Assembly: GCF_010731655.1 (NCBI RefSeq)
Contig: NZ_AP022619.1
Coordinates: 682,001 to 746,000, forward strand
DNA from: Mycobacterium paraseoulense
GTDB lineage: Bacteria; Actinomycetota; Actinomycetes; Mycobacteriales; Mycobacteriaceae
Direction of reading: 5' to 3'
Length of the DNA stretch: 64,000 nucleotides
Within the stretch, counting starts at the first letter, position 1; each line of letters starts with the position of its first letter. Below, in pieces: positions 54,673 through 62,551 of this stretch. The translations under genes and the position numbers were made by a program. The notes under the pieces are model-generated. The model saw only the letters and a program-made list of their open reading frames with translations. It did not search any database and was not told where the DNA came from.

Positions 54673-55397
54673 CGTTCTCCTCGCGTCGGGGATGTTCGGG
54701 TTTCGGTGGACACGCCGCCTGCCGCGCCCACGTGGACGGGTGCCCGCCACAGGCCGACGATCGCGTCGATCAGGCCTTCCCCGGCGACCGGCCACGCCGA
54801 ACGCGAACGCGGGCCGTGCTCGGCCAGCGCGCCTTCGTGCTCGGCGCAGGTGTGCATGAGCAGGTTGCGCACCATGACCATCCGTTCGGAGCGCACCCGC
54901 CTGGGCAGGTCGGGAAGGCAGCGGTTGATGCCGCCGATGGTCCGCACCAGCAGCGGCGACGTGAGGGCGTCTTTGGTGACGACGTGGCGGTACGTGGGAT
55001 CGGCCATGGCCTGGGCGGCGAACCGGGCGTACCAGCTGGGCGTGCCCAGCGCGTGCAGGTGATCGGTGAGTGGCCGCACCAATGCGCCCACCCAGTCGCG
55101 CAGCTCGGTCGAATCGTCGATGGCGCTCAGCATCTGCGCCCGCAGTTCCTCGATCGGCCCCCGATGTTTGCTTTCGATGGCTCGGAGCAGGTCGGTCCTG
55201 GTCCCGAAGTGGTAGCACGCCGCGGCGTTGTTGCCCTGCCCGGCAGCCTCGCTGATCTGCCGGTTGGACACCGCATACATGCCGCGTTCGGCGAACAGCA
55301 CCTCGGCGGCCGACAGGATGGCCTCCCGGGTGCCTGTCGACCTGTCGGAGCGGGCGACCCGCTCGGCGGTCATCGCCTCAGTGAACACCGCGCCCAT
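54669..55397 (-). CDS. TetR family regulator heading the P450-amidohydrolase-M24 operon
   Basis: 242 residues from ATG 55397 (ATG 55373 is possible). Helix-turn-helix: TREAILSAAEVLFAERGMYA and NRQISEAAGQGNNAAACYHF, the N-terminal type seen in regulators for lipophilic compounds. The four-base overlap with the P450 gene shows that regulator and enzymes form one operon, so it probably represses its own transcription through the palindrome at 55401-55416. The C-terminal tail (GAAGGVSTETRT) looks disordered. Confidence 0.86.
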   Translation of the reverse strand: MGAVFTEAMTAERVARSDRSTGTREAILSAAEVLFAERGMYAVSNRQISEAAGQGNNAAACYHFGTRTDLLRAIESKHRGPIEELRAQMLSAIDDSTELRDWVGALVRPLTDHLHALGTPSWYARFAAQAMADPTYRHVVTKDALTSPLLVRTIGGINRCLPDLPRRVRSERMVMVRNLLMHTCAEHEGALAEHGPRSRSAWPVAGEGLIDAIVGLWRAPVHVGAAGGVSTETRTSPTRGER

Positions 55398-55400
55398 GAT

Positions 55401-55416
55401 TAAATCAAGCAATTTA
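55401..55416. promoter_or_regulatory. AT-rich palindrome just before the TetR-P450 operon
   Basis: TAAAT and ATTTA arms enclose six bases (CAAGCA on the plus strand). It stands out as AT-rich in G+C-rich DNA and ends three bases before ATG 55397 of the minus-strand gene. Fits an operator overlapping the promoter. Confidence 0.5.
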
Positions 55417-55526
55417 CTTAGCGAGGTGGCCGAGCCGCGCGCGGCGGCCGGCGCCCGGATTCGCCAATCCCCGGCCCGTCAAGGTGATTTCATCGCGACG
55501 ACGCCCCGGGCCCGCCCCGCCGGGAA

Positions 55527-55532
55527 TACAGT
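55527..55532 (+). promoter_or_regulatory. -10 box for leaderless deazaflavin reductase mRNA
   Basis: TACAGT ends six bases before ATG 55539 and no ribosome binding site is present. Confidence 0.55.
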
Positions 55533-55538
55533 CTTCGT

Positions 55539-56015
55539 ATGAATCCGCTCCAGCGGGTGGCGCGTCGTCCGGCGGCCTACCGCCGGCTCGTCCTGAATGG
55601 CCGGCCGGTCGCAGAAGGCATCGAGGCGCTGCTGCGGTTCGCGACAGCTGGGCGGCTCGGCGTCCTCGACCTCGCCGGCCTGCCCAACGTGCAGGTCACC
55701 ACCTCGGGTCGCAAAACGGGGCTCGCACGCACGGCGACGGTGCAGTGCGTGCCCGTCGAGAACGGGCTGTTGCTGGTCGGTTCCAACTGGGGCCGGGATC
55801 GCCACCCGTCGTGGTCGGCGAATCTGAAGGCCACGCAGCGCGTTACCGTCCGCCGGCGCGGCCAGCATTTTGTGGCAACGGTGCGGTTGCTCACCGGCGA
55901 GGAGCGCGACGAGGCGTGGTCGACGGCGTTGGCGCACTGGCCGAATTATCAGGTCGCCCAGGATCGGGCGGGTCGCCGGCAATTCCGGCTGTTCCTGCTC
56001 ACGCCGATCCCGTAG
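55539..56015 (+). CDS. F420(H2)-dependent nitroreductase/quinone reductase family (Ddn-like)
   Basis: 158 residues. The family core is clear: VQVTTSGRKTGLARTATVQC, LLVGSNWGRDRHPSWSANLKA and a C-terminal LAHWPNYQVAQDRAGRR. Ddn of M. tuberculosis is a relative and reduces quinones and nitroimidazoles with F420H2. The N-terminal helix is basic and may sit on the membrane. Single gene with a leaderless-type promoter, divergent from the TetR operon and followed by a short tandem repeat. Confidence 0.88.
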   Translation: MNPLQRVARRPAAYRRLVLNGRPVAEGIEALLRFATAGRLGVLDLAGLPNVQVTTSGRKTGLARTATVQCVPVENGLLLVGSNWGRDRHPSWSANLKATQRVTVRRRGQHFVATVRLLTGEERDEAWSTALAHWPNYQVAQDRAGRRQFRLFLLTPIP

Positions 56016-56051
56016 GCCTCGGGCCAGGACTCAGGCCTCGGGCCAGGATTC
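56014..56051. repeat. 19-base tandem repeat, two copies
   Basis: Two adjacent 19-base units begin AGGCCTCGGGCCAGGA and differ at one base (CTC versus TTC at the end). The first unit starts inside the stop codon of the deazaflavin reductase. Two copies are too few to call a VNTR, but the number may vary between strains. Confidence 0.7.
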
Positions 56052-56064
56052 GCCCGCCGGACCG

Positions 56065-56556
56065 CTAACCCGGGTGAGACTTCTTCAGGTGGGCGATCTC
56101 GTCACCCCAAACCGATTGAGCCCCAGCATCGCCCACGCGGTAGATCTGGACCATCGACGCGATGGCGACAACCAGCACCAGGACCGCGACGACCGCCCGG
56201 GCGACCGCGCGGCCGGCTCCCGAGCGCCGTTCGGCCAGGCGGAGCGCGACGAGCACCAGCGCCGCCGCCAGCAGTGCGGCGGAGAAGTAGATCATCATGG
56301 CGCCCCGGTCGGCGTGTTCCTGCAGGATGGGGCTCGGTTTGGCCCTCAGGTCGATAAGCCATTCCCCGGCGTTGATGGTGATCGGGGTCAACACCATATT
56401 GCCGGCGGCCAATACCACGGTGAGCCACAACAGCTGGCCCCGCCGCGCCGCCGGCCAGAGCGCGCACACGATCTCCAGCAGGGCGATCAGCGGCACCAGC
56501 ACCAACACGAAGTGCAGCAGCAGGACATGGGCGGGCATCCCGTTGACAACGGTCAT
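56065..56556 (-). CDS. DUF2231-like small membrane protein
   Basis: 163 residues with four membrane helices. The opening MTVVNGMPAHVLLLHFVLVLVPL and the closing VGDAGAQSVWGDE follow the DUF2231 pattern, which includes His in the first helix and GxxGA at the end. The family is suspected to bind haem or to assist redox proteins; no experiment is known to me. It lies 32 bases downstream of the lipoprotein gene on the same strand and probably shares its transcript. Confidence 0.8.
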   Translation of the reverse strand: MTVVNGMPAHVLLLHFVLVLVPLIALLEIVCALWPAARRGQLLWLTVVLAAGNMVLTPITINAGEWLIDLRAKPSPILQEHADRGAMMIYFSAALLAAALVLVALRLAERRSGAGRAVARAVVAVLVLVVAIASMVQIYRVGDAGAQSVWGDEIAHLKKSHPG

Positions 56557-56588
56557 GTGATTCCTCGCTGGTCAGCGTCAGTTCGCGC

Positions 56589-57218
56589 TCAGCCGCCGAG
56601 GCCCTTCTTGATGGCCGCGTCTTGTTTCTGGCCCACGTCGTTGACGAAATCCGCCGGGGCCAGCGTGTCGGGGGGCCCGTCAAACTCCAGCGTGACGAAC
56701 GCCCTGCCCTCGGTGAACAGCAGTATGGTCACGCCCTTGCTCTTGTCCGGAGAGTTGCCCAACAGCGTCGTTCCGCCCGTGCCGACGTTGGCGGCTTGCG
56801 TCGTCGGGTTCTTGACCAGGTCACCCTGCGCGCCCTTGGCCGCGTTCAACGCGTTCGTGGCGGCGCCGGGGTCGGCGAACACCTGGATCGTGTCCTTGAT
56901 GACGTGGCTGCCGTCCTCGTCTTTGAACGTGGTCGCGACGCCCGGTTGGCCGTTCGGGTTGCTGGTCGGCGGGGTGGCCGTGAATGGTATCGGCGCGTTG
57001 ATGTCGCTTGCCTGAATCAACAGTCCGGTGTACTCGCTCGGTTGCGCGGACGCCGACGCCGACGACGTCGGCGCCGAGCTCTGGGCGCTGGTAGCCGAGC
57101 TGGACGAGCCGGGCTTGGATGTCGACGGCGTCGAAGTCTTGCCGCCACACCCCGCTACCGCCGCCGCCAGCGCCGTCGTCGCCGCCACGCCCGCGACCAG
57201 CGTTCGTGCAGTCCTCAT
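56589..57218 (-). CDS. Putative lipoprotein
   Basis: 209 residues from ATG 57218, with AAGGGAG eight bases upstream. The signal peptide TLVAGVAATTALAAAVAGC ends in a good lipobox (VAGC). A Ser/Thr/Ala-rich tether (about 25-60) leads to a folded domain beginning YTGLLIQASDINAP and containing VTILLFTEGRAFVTLEF. It is therefore anchored on the outer face of the inner membrane. Similar lipoproteins are common in mycobacteria without known role. It lies between a SigF-like gene and the DUF2231 gene on the same strand. Confidence 0.85.
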   Translation of the reverse strand: MRTARTLVAGVAATTALAAAVAGCGGKTSTPSTSKPGSSSSATSAQSSAPTSSASASAQPSEYTGLLIQASDINAPIPFTATPPTSNPNGQPGVATTFKDEDGSHVIKDTIQVFADPGAATNALNAAKGAQGDLVKNPTTQAANVGTGGTTLLGNSPDKSKGVTILLFTEGRAFVTLEFDGPPDTLAPADFVNDVGQKQDAAIKKGLGG

Positions 57219-57335
57219 CGCTCGAGCTCCCTTCCAGGCCGCCTTCGGCGCCACAGTCGAGTCCGTTCCCGAATCGCACAGTACATTGCGGCGGGGCGCG
57301 GGCGCGGCGCCGAAGGGCCTGGGGGTGATGAAGGG

Positions 57336-58145
57336 CTACTCCAGTTGGTCGCGCAAGCAGCGCAGGGTGCTGGCCAGGATGCGGGAGACCTGCATCTGCG
57401 ACACGCCGATGCGCTCGGCGATCTGGCTCTGCGTCATCGACTCGAAGAACCGCATGCGCAAGACGTCGCGTTCGCGCTCGGGGAGGTCGGCAACCAGGAC
57501 GCGTAGCGCTTCCCGATTGGTGATGTGCTCGATCTGCGGATCGAGGCCCCCTACCGCATCGGCGACCAGTCGGGGTGTGCCCGAGCTGTCGGTGCCCACC
57601 GGCGCGTCCAGGGAGTCCAGCCGGTAAGCATCGCCCGCCACCAGGCATTCGACGATTTCCTCGCGGGGAACGTCCAGCGCTTGCGACAGCTCGCCCGCGG
57701 TGGGCGCGCGGCCCAACTGCTGGGCCAGGTCGCCAGTGGTCCTGCTGATCTGGACATGCAGCTCCCGTAGCCGCCGCGGTACGCGCATGCCCCAGCTGTG
57801 GTCGCGGAAGTAACGCCGAACCTCGCCCATCATGGTCGGGACCGCGAAGCCGATGAAGCTGGGTCCCTTGGCGGGATCGAATCGGTTGATGGCGTTCATC
57901 AGTCCCAGCCGCGCCACCTGGACCAGGTCGTCAAGACCTTCGCCGCGGCGCGCGAAGTGGCTGGCCACGTGGTCGGCCAGGGGCAGGCAGCGGGCCACGA
58001 TCCGTTCGCGTTGGCGACCGTATTCGTGCGACTCGGCCGGCATCTGGCGCAGCAGCACGAACATTTCGACTACGTCGTCGTAGGAATCGTCGGACCTGGT
58101 CTCGCGGCGTGGAGCCGGACGGGTGGGAGTTATTACATCGGTCAT
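57336..58145 (-). CDS. SigF-class (SigB/F/G) alternative sigma factor, SigF paralogue
   Basis: 269 residues from ATG 58145. Region 2 is DDLVQVARLGLMNAINRFDP with FAVPTMMGEVRRYFRD, region 3 covers VPRRLRELH to EELSQAL-like helices, and region 4 has LPERERDVLRMRFFESMTQ and the recognition helix QIAERIGVSQMQVSR. By recall it is close to M. tuberculosis SigF (261 residues), but the N-terminus differs. M. tuberculosis sigF follows its anti-sigma gene rsbW/usfX; no such gene lies upstream here. It probably serves stress or stationary-phase genes. An N-terminal extension rich in Thr/Pro/Arg precedes the conserved part. Confidence 0.9.
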   Translation of the reverse strand: MTDVITPTRPAPRRETRSDDSYDDVVEMFVLLRQMPAESHEYGRQRERIVARCLPLADHVASHFARRGEGLDDLVQVARLGLMNAINRFDPAKGPSFIGFAVPTMMGEVRRYFRDHSWGMRVPRRLRELHVQISRTTGDLAQQLGRAPTAGELSQALDVPREEIVECLVAGDAYRLDSLDAPVGTDSSGTPRLVADAVGGLDPQIEHITNREALRVLVADLPERERDVLRMRFFESMTQSQIAERIGVSQMQVSRILASTLRCLRDQLE

Positions 58146-58620
58146 CGGCGCACGCGCCCTGTGCCGGCGCGGCTGATCCTGAAAAGTCTTGCGCACGAAC
58201 ATTTCTGCATTGCTGACTCACTCCTCGAGTCGCTTGCAGCGAGAGACGGCAGCTATGCGCACGGTCGCCTCACTGCAACCCTTATCCGCGGGACTGGTCG
58301 GTTATCCAACGCGCTCGGCCTACGAGGGGGAGATGACTCGGGGTGTTCGTCGCCGGAGCCATATCGAGCTCAGTAGCCGTGCGGCTGACTGGCCGCTTTG
58401 AGCTAAACGGCGACACGTCCATAACGGACTTCAATGGTGACTATACGCCTCATCGCATCCGCCCGCGATCGCTCACCGCGTTCCCCGGCTCCAGCCGCTG
58501 GTCGAACGCAAAACGCGCGGAGCCGGGCGCAACGCACCGGCCGCGGTTCTCAGTTCTGTGCCGGCTGGGTACTGTTCGACTGATGCTCACCACCGACCTC
58601 CCGCGAGGTGGCCTCGATCG
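58146..58620. other. Intergenic stretch with a SigF-type promoter, no gene seen
   Basis: About 475 bases between the sigma-factor gene and the SDR gene. Its middle is more AT-rich than the genes (for example around 58380-58450). No convincing open frame; short frames here lack ribosome binding sites. The one signal I can support is the SigF-like promoter at 58545-58572. Confidence 0.6.
58545..58572 (+). promoter_or_regulatory. SigF-like promoter upstream of the SDR gene
   Basis: GGTTCT (58545-58550), 16 bases, then GGGTAC (58567-58572) closely matches the mycobacterial SigF pattern GGTTT-N15-17-GGGTA. A start about seven bases further on would give a 40-base leader for the SDR gene at 58621. 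Confidence 0.5.
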
Positions 58621-59559
58621 ATGCCCAACGCGGTTCGCGCACAACACCTTACGGCCCCGACAGCAATGAACGACGGCGGGCGCCTGTTAGACGGACGCGG
58701 CGTGGTGGTGGCCGGCGGCAGCCGCGGGATCGGCCGCGCGGTCGCCGAACTGCTCTGCGACCTGGGCGCCGGCGTGGTCGTCAACGGGCGCGACGGGGAC
58801 GCCGTCGAGGAGACCGTCGCCGCGATCACGGCGGCGGGAGGGCACGCCAGCGCGGTGGTCGGACCCGCGGACCTTGAGCGCGTCGCCGAAACGCTGGTCG
58901 ACCACTGCGTGCAAAGCCACGGGCGGCTGGACGCCATGATCAACTGCGCCGGGATCGCCGAGCCGCCCGGCTCCTCGATCCTGAACATCTCGCCCGAAGA
59001 CTTCGACCGCCTGGTGAGCGCCCACCTCGGCTCGGCGTTCCACACGTCGCGGGCCGCGGCGCGCGTGATGGCGGCGCAGGGACACGGTGCCATCGTCAAC
59101 ACGAGCTCGGTGGCGTTTCTGGGCGACTACGGCGGCACCGGCTATCCGGCGGGCAAAGGCGGCGTGAACGCCCTGACCTTGGCCGTCGCCGCCGAATTGA
59201 AGTCGCACGGCGTGCGAGCCAACGTCGTGTGTCCCGGCGCCCGCACGCGCCTGTCGACGGGCGCCGAGTACGAAGAGCACATCGAGGACCTGCACCGCCG
59301 CGGGCTGCTGGACGAAGTGACCATGCAAGCCTCGTTGGACAGCGCCCCACCGGCCTTCGTGGCCCCGCTGTACGCCTATCTCGCGAGCGACCTGGCGGGG
59401 GCCGTGACGGGCCAGATCTTCGTCGCCGCAGGCGGATTCGTCGGTTGCTTCGACCGGCCGACACCGCGGCTGCTGGGCTATCGCGATCATCATGACGCGG
59501 CGCCGTGGTCGGTCGACGATTTGCACAACATGATCGGCGCCGCGCAAGCCGCGCGCTGA
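58621..59559 (+). CDS. SDR family oxidoreductase
   Basis: 312 residues from ATG 58621, with GAGGTGG upstream; ATG 58666 is an alternative without such a site. VVVAGGSRGIGRAVAELL (cofactor), INCAGIAEPPG, NTSSVAF and YPAGK are the classical SDR elements. Beyond the SDR core there is an extended C-terminus (FDRPTPRLLGYRDHHDAAPW) that recalls mycobacterial and FabG-like relatives acting on CoA or steroid substrates. A SigF-type promoter lies upstream, next to the divergent sigma-factor gene. Confidence 0.86.
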   Translation: MPNAVRAQHLTAPTAMNDGGRLLDGRGVVVAGGSRGIGRAVAELLCDLGAGVVVNGRDGDAVEETVAAITAAGGHASAVVGPADLERVAETLVDHCVQSHGRLDAMINCAGIAEPPGSSILNISPEDFDRLVSAHLGSAFHTSRAAARVMAAQGHGAIVNTSSVAFLGDYGGTGYPAGKGGVNALTLAVAAELKSHGVRANVVCPGARTRLSTGAEYEEHIEDLHRRGLLDEVTMQASLDSAPPAFVAPLYAYLASDLAGAVTGQIFVAAGGFVGCFDRPTPRLLGYRDHHDAAPWSVDDLHNMIGAAQAAR

Positions 59560-59653
59560 AGCGGCCCGTCCACCCGAAAGTCGCACGTTATGGGTGTGCG
59601 AGGCGGCCCCGCGTCCTACGCTGTCCTGCGAACCGCAGGAGGATGTTTTGACA

Positions 59654-60439
59654 ATGCAACCGAACCCGCTCGACCCAGTTGCCAGCGAACGGCTGTCGCA
59701 CGCAGGCAAAGTGTTCACCTCCGATTTGTCGATCAACGAATTCGCCTTGCTGCACGGGGCCGGGTTCGAGCCGATCGAACTCGTGATGGGCGTCTCGGTC
59801 TACCACGTCGGTTACCAGTTCACCGGGATCCGGCAACAATCCGAACTGCCCGTGCTCACCGACGCGACCTACCGGGCGCGCTGGAATGCGATGTCGAGGA
59901 TGCAGGCCGAGGCCGATTCCCTGGGCGCCGACGGCGTGGTCGGCGTCCGCCTCGAATGGCGTCACCAGGGGGAGGGCGAGCATCTCGAGTTCATCGCGGT
60001 CGGCACCGCGGTGCGCTACACGCAGAAGCCCGGCGCCTATCGGCGCCCCAACGGTCAGGCGTTCACCAGTCACCTGTCCGGGCAGGATCTGACCATCCTC
60101 CTGCGATCGGGGTTCGCCCCGGTGGCGTTCGTCATGGGCAACTGCGTGTTTCACGTCGCCGTACAGGGGTTCCTGCGCACGCTCGGCCAGGTCGGCCGCA
60201 ACGCGGAGATGCCGCAATGGACGCAGGGCAGCTATCAGGCCCGCGAGCTGGCGATGTCACGCATGCAGAGCGAAGCCGAGCGCGACGGCGGAACCGGTGT
60301 CGTCGGAGTGCATTTCGCGATCTCGAACTATGCGTGGGGGCATCACACCGTCGAGTTCTATGTGGCCGGGACCGCGGTGCGCCGCGGCGGTGAGGCGCAA
60401 ACGCTGACACCGTCGTTCGTCCTGCCCATGAGCGATTGA
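59654..60439 (+). CDS. Double YbjQ-like heavy-metal-binding-domain protein
   Basis: 261 residues from ATG 59654, with AGGAGGA nine bases upstream. Two repeats of about 105 residues each: FTSDLSINEFALLHGAGFEP ... MSRMQAEADSLGADGVVGVR ... EFIAVGTAVR and FTSHLSGQDLTILLRSGFAP ... MSRMQSEAERDGGTGVVGVH ... EFYVAGTAVR. The pattern fits the YbjQ/UPF0145 domain, which in bacteria is usually a single small pentameric unit. It is cytosolic, with no signal peptide. The stop overlaps the next start (TGATG). Named heavy-metal-binding in databases, but no ligand is proven. Confidence 0.8.
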   Translation: MQPNPLDPVASERLSHAGKVFTSDLSINEFALLHGAGFEPIELVMGVSVYHVGYQFTGIRQQSELPVLTDATYRARWNAMSRMQAEADSLGADGVVGVRLEWRHQGEGEHLEFIAVGTAVRYTQKPGAYRRPNGQAFTSHLSGQDLTILLRSGFAPVAFVMGNCVFHVAVQGFLRTLGQVGRNAEMPQWTQGSYQARELAMSRMQSEAERDGGTGVVGVHFAISNYAWGHHTVEFYVAGTAVRRGGEAQTLTPSFVLPMSD

Positions 60440-60819
60440 TGACGGGCCTCGATCACGAGCGGGTTGCCCAGGCCGTCGGAACGGCGTTGTCCGGTCCCGG
60501 CGGAGTCGGGCTGGTGCTCAAGGTGTTCGGCGGGGTTCCGGGGGTGATCGTCGTTCCCGCGCGGCGCGGCTTCTTCCGGTCGCAGCCGGAGCGGGTGCAG
60601 ATCGGCGACTGGCGCTACGAGGTCACGGTCGACGGCCGCCTGAGCGCCGCCCACGTGGTGAACGGCATCGTCCTGGCCGAGGAGGTCCTCGCCGCCGGCG
60701 CCGTCGGACCGCACATCGCCCGCGCGCTCGGGCGGCTGGTGAGCAGCTACGGTCCGACGATCGTCCCGAACATCGATGCGGCCCTCGAGGTCCTCGATGC
60801 CGGGACCGGGCCACGCTGA
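60439..60819 (+). CDS. Conserved hypothetical protein coupled to the YbjQ-like gene
   Basis: 126 residues from ATG 60439, one base overlapping the preceding stop. A small alpha/beta protein: VGLVLKVFGGVPGVIVVPAR, a beta hairpin IGDWRYEVTVDGRLSAAHVV, then a long helix EEVLAAGAVGPHIARALGRL. No Cys, signal peptide or membrane helix. Translational coupling to the double YbjQ protein suggests a shared role, perhaps a complex. I do not recognise the family. Confidence 0.75.
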   Translation: MTGLDHERVAQAVGTALSGPGGVGLVLKVFGGVPGVIVVPARRGFFRSQPERVQIGDWRYEVTVDGRLSAAHVVNGIVLAEEVLAAGAVGPHIARALGRLVSSYGPTIVPNIDAALEVLDAGTGPR

Positions 60820-60829
60820 CCCCGCACGC

Positions 60830-61294
60830 TCACCCGGCGGCGCCCGGTGGTGTCTGATCGATGCCCACCACCCACCGGCTGAACCGCCAGCTGCCGTCCT
60901 GTTTGACCGCAGTGAAGTCATAACACCCGGTCAGGTCGGGTGTGGGCGGGCCACCCTCCTTGATGGCGAAGACCTGAACGTAGCAGTGCCCGGTCGCCTC
61001 GGCGGGCCCCTGGCTGGCGAACCAAAACGAGTTCAGCGCGTGGCGGCGTTGATTGTTTTCGGCCTTGAACGCCGCCTTCCTGGCCGCGAGCAGGCTCATG
61101 ACGGTTTCGATGTCGGCCGAGAGCGGCTGGCCCTCGTGCAACAGGACCAGCTCCGGCGACTCGGTGAACAGCGTGCGGAAATCGTCGAGCCGGTTGTGGT
61201 CGTAGGTATAGGCGTAGGCGCCGAACAAGTTGATGATCGCCAACCGATCGGCGACGTCGAACGCCGCGCTTCCGACACCTTCGAGCCCGGCCAC
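60830..61294 (-). CDS. SnoaL-like / NTF2-fold protein
   Basis: 154 residues. Opening DVADRLAIINLFGAYAYTYDHNRLDDFRTLF (start of the cone-shaped NTF2 fold) and the closing strands GHCYVQVFAIKEG and GSWRFSRWVVGID are typical of SnoaL_4-type proteins. Asp in YTYDHNRLDD is placed where a catalytic acid sits in some members. Such proteins are cyclases, isomerases or dehydratases on polyketide or steroid substrates. Convergent with the previous gene, ten bases apart; 21 bases from the cutinase stop. Confidence 0.82.
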   Translation of the reverse strand: MAGLEGVGSAAFDVADRLAIINLFGAYAYTYDHNRLDDFRTLFTESPELVLLHEGQPLSADIETVMSLLAARKAAFKAENNQRRHALNSFWFASQGPAEATGHCYVQVFAIKEGGPPTPDLTGCYDFTAVKQDGSWRFSRWVVGIDQTPPGAAG

Positions 61295-61315
61295 GGGGTC
61301 AGTCTAAGCGCCGGG

Positions 61316-61978
61316 CTACAGGCGACCGGCGGCGAAATCGGCCGCCTGGTCGACCATGCCCGCCTCGACGTACTGCCGGTGCGCGACGGGGTTGGCGGCG
61401 TCCGAGCAGACCGGATCGCCGGGCACGCACAACTCGATGGTTTTGGGCGCATACGCCGCGCCGATCGTCACCGGCGGCTCGTTGAGGATGCTCATGAACT
61501 GGCTCGATGGCTTTCCGAACAGCGCCACCGCGGCGACGTGGCTGGCCACGCCGGCCGGCATCGGCTGCAGCGCCTGGACCAGGTGCACCCCGTCCGGCAC
61601 CGCGCTTTCGGTGACGAACCCCATCACGGCCGCTCCCTGGGAGTATCCGCCCAGCACGATCCTGGTCCCGGGGCAGGAGGCCGCCATGTGTTCGACGTGC
61701 GCGCCGGCGTCGCTGATGCCATCCACGGCCCTGGGAAAGTCGGTGGTCGCCGGGTAATCGACGGGGTACACACCGAGGGACCGGCCGCCGACGTGGGAGC
61801 GCAGGGAGTCGACGAAACTCTGGCCGATGCGGCCGACGCCGGGCGGTTCGTTGGTGCCCCGGGCGAACACCACCTCGACATCGGGGCACGGCTCGGCGAC
61901 CGCGCTGGGAAGGACCGGGAGGGTCCAAAAGGGTGCCAGCGCAGCACAAATCAGACCGCCGAGGGTATGCGCTTTCAC
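61316..61978 (-). CDS. Secreted cutinase-like serine esterase (CULP family)
   Basis: 220 residues from GTG 61978. Signal peptide GGLICAALAPFWTLPVLPSAVA then EPCPDVEVVFARGTNEPPGVG, the family start. Nucleophile in GGYSQGAAV, Asp in GDPVCSDA and His in AHRQYVEAGM give the full triad; four Cys form the two conserved disulfides (EPCPDVE, ASCPGTR, LCVPGDPVC). Size matches the M. tuberculosis cutinase-like proteins, about 217-220 residues. It is exported and hydrolyses lipid or polyester bonds. It lies on the same strand as the SnoaL-like gene downstream. Confidence 0.92.
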   Translation of the reverse strand: MKAHTLGGLICAALAPFWTLPVLPSAVAEPCPDVEVVFARGTNEPPGVGRIGQSFVDSLRSHVGGRSLGVYPVDYPATTDFPRAVDGISDAGAHVEHMAASCPGTRIVLGGYSQGAAVMGFVTESAVPDGVHLVQALQPMPAGVASHVAAVALFGKPSSQFMSILNEPPVTIGAAYAPKTIELCVPGDPVCSDAANPVAHRQYVEAGMVDQAADFAAGRL

Positions 61979-62039
61979 ATCGTGATCTTGTCACAGGGTG
62001 GGGAAGTGCGCGCGTTATGCGGTTTTGGCCGGCGCCGGG

Positions 62040-62510
62040 CTACCGCGGTGCGTCCGTCCCCTGGGGAGGCCGGTGCATGAACGCGCTGGCCGCCCGCAGC
62101 ACGCCGCGAAACGCATAGGCGGCGGTCACCACGGTCAGGATGATCAGCAGGACGAACATCGGCAGCCAGTTGCCCCGGCTGTGGTCGATGTCCCACCAGA
62201 TGATGGTGAACAGCACCACACAGAGCACGAGCACGAAGTCCCGCCAGTTCCCCTGGTAGGACAACGCCGCCTTGCGCAGCGCCCGGCTCCGGTCCGCGGT
62301 GTCGATCAGGTCGTCGATGCGCTCGTCGATGGTGCGCTGCAGCTCGGCGCGCCTGGCGCCCGCCTCGGCCGGGAGCCGGTCCAGCAGATCCATGTCCTGT
62401 TTGATCAGCCCCCGGAAATCCGGGGCGCGGAACTGGCCGGCGGCGACGGCCAGCATCGCGCCACCGAAAACGGGGGCACTATTGAGCGCGATCTGTCCGA
62501 GGCCCGTCAT
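62040..62510 (-). CDS. Small membrane protein with a coiled middle segment
   Basis: 156 residues: a weakly hydrophobic N-terminus (VFGGAMLAVAAGQF), a charged helical stretch (about 35-80; LLDRLPAEAGARRAELQRTI) and two membrane helices (FVLVLCVVLFTIIWW; WLPMFVLLIILTVVTAAY). The family is not recognised. It is downstream of the TetR gene on the same strand (41 bases), so may be its target. Confidence 0.72.
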   Translation of the reverse strand: MTGLGQIALNSAPVFGGAMLAVAAGQFRAPDFRGLIKQDMDLLDRLPAEAGARRAELQRTIDERIDDLIDTADRSRALRKAALSYQGNWRDFVLVLCVVLFTIIWWDIDHSRGNWLPMFVLLIILTVVTAAYAFRGVLRAASAFMHRPPQGTDAPR

Positions 62511-62551
62511 GCCCGCTCCTTGTGGTTGTCGTCAACGTCGTTCGATGACGG

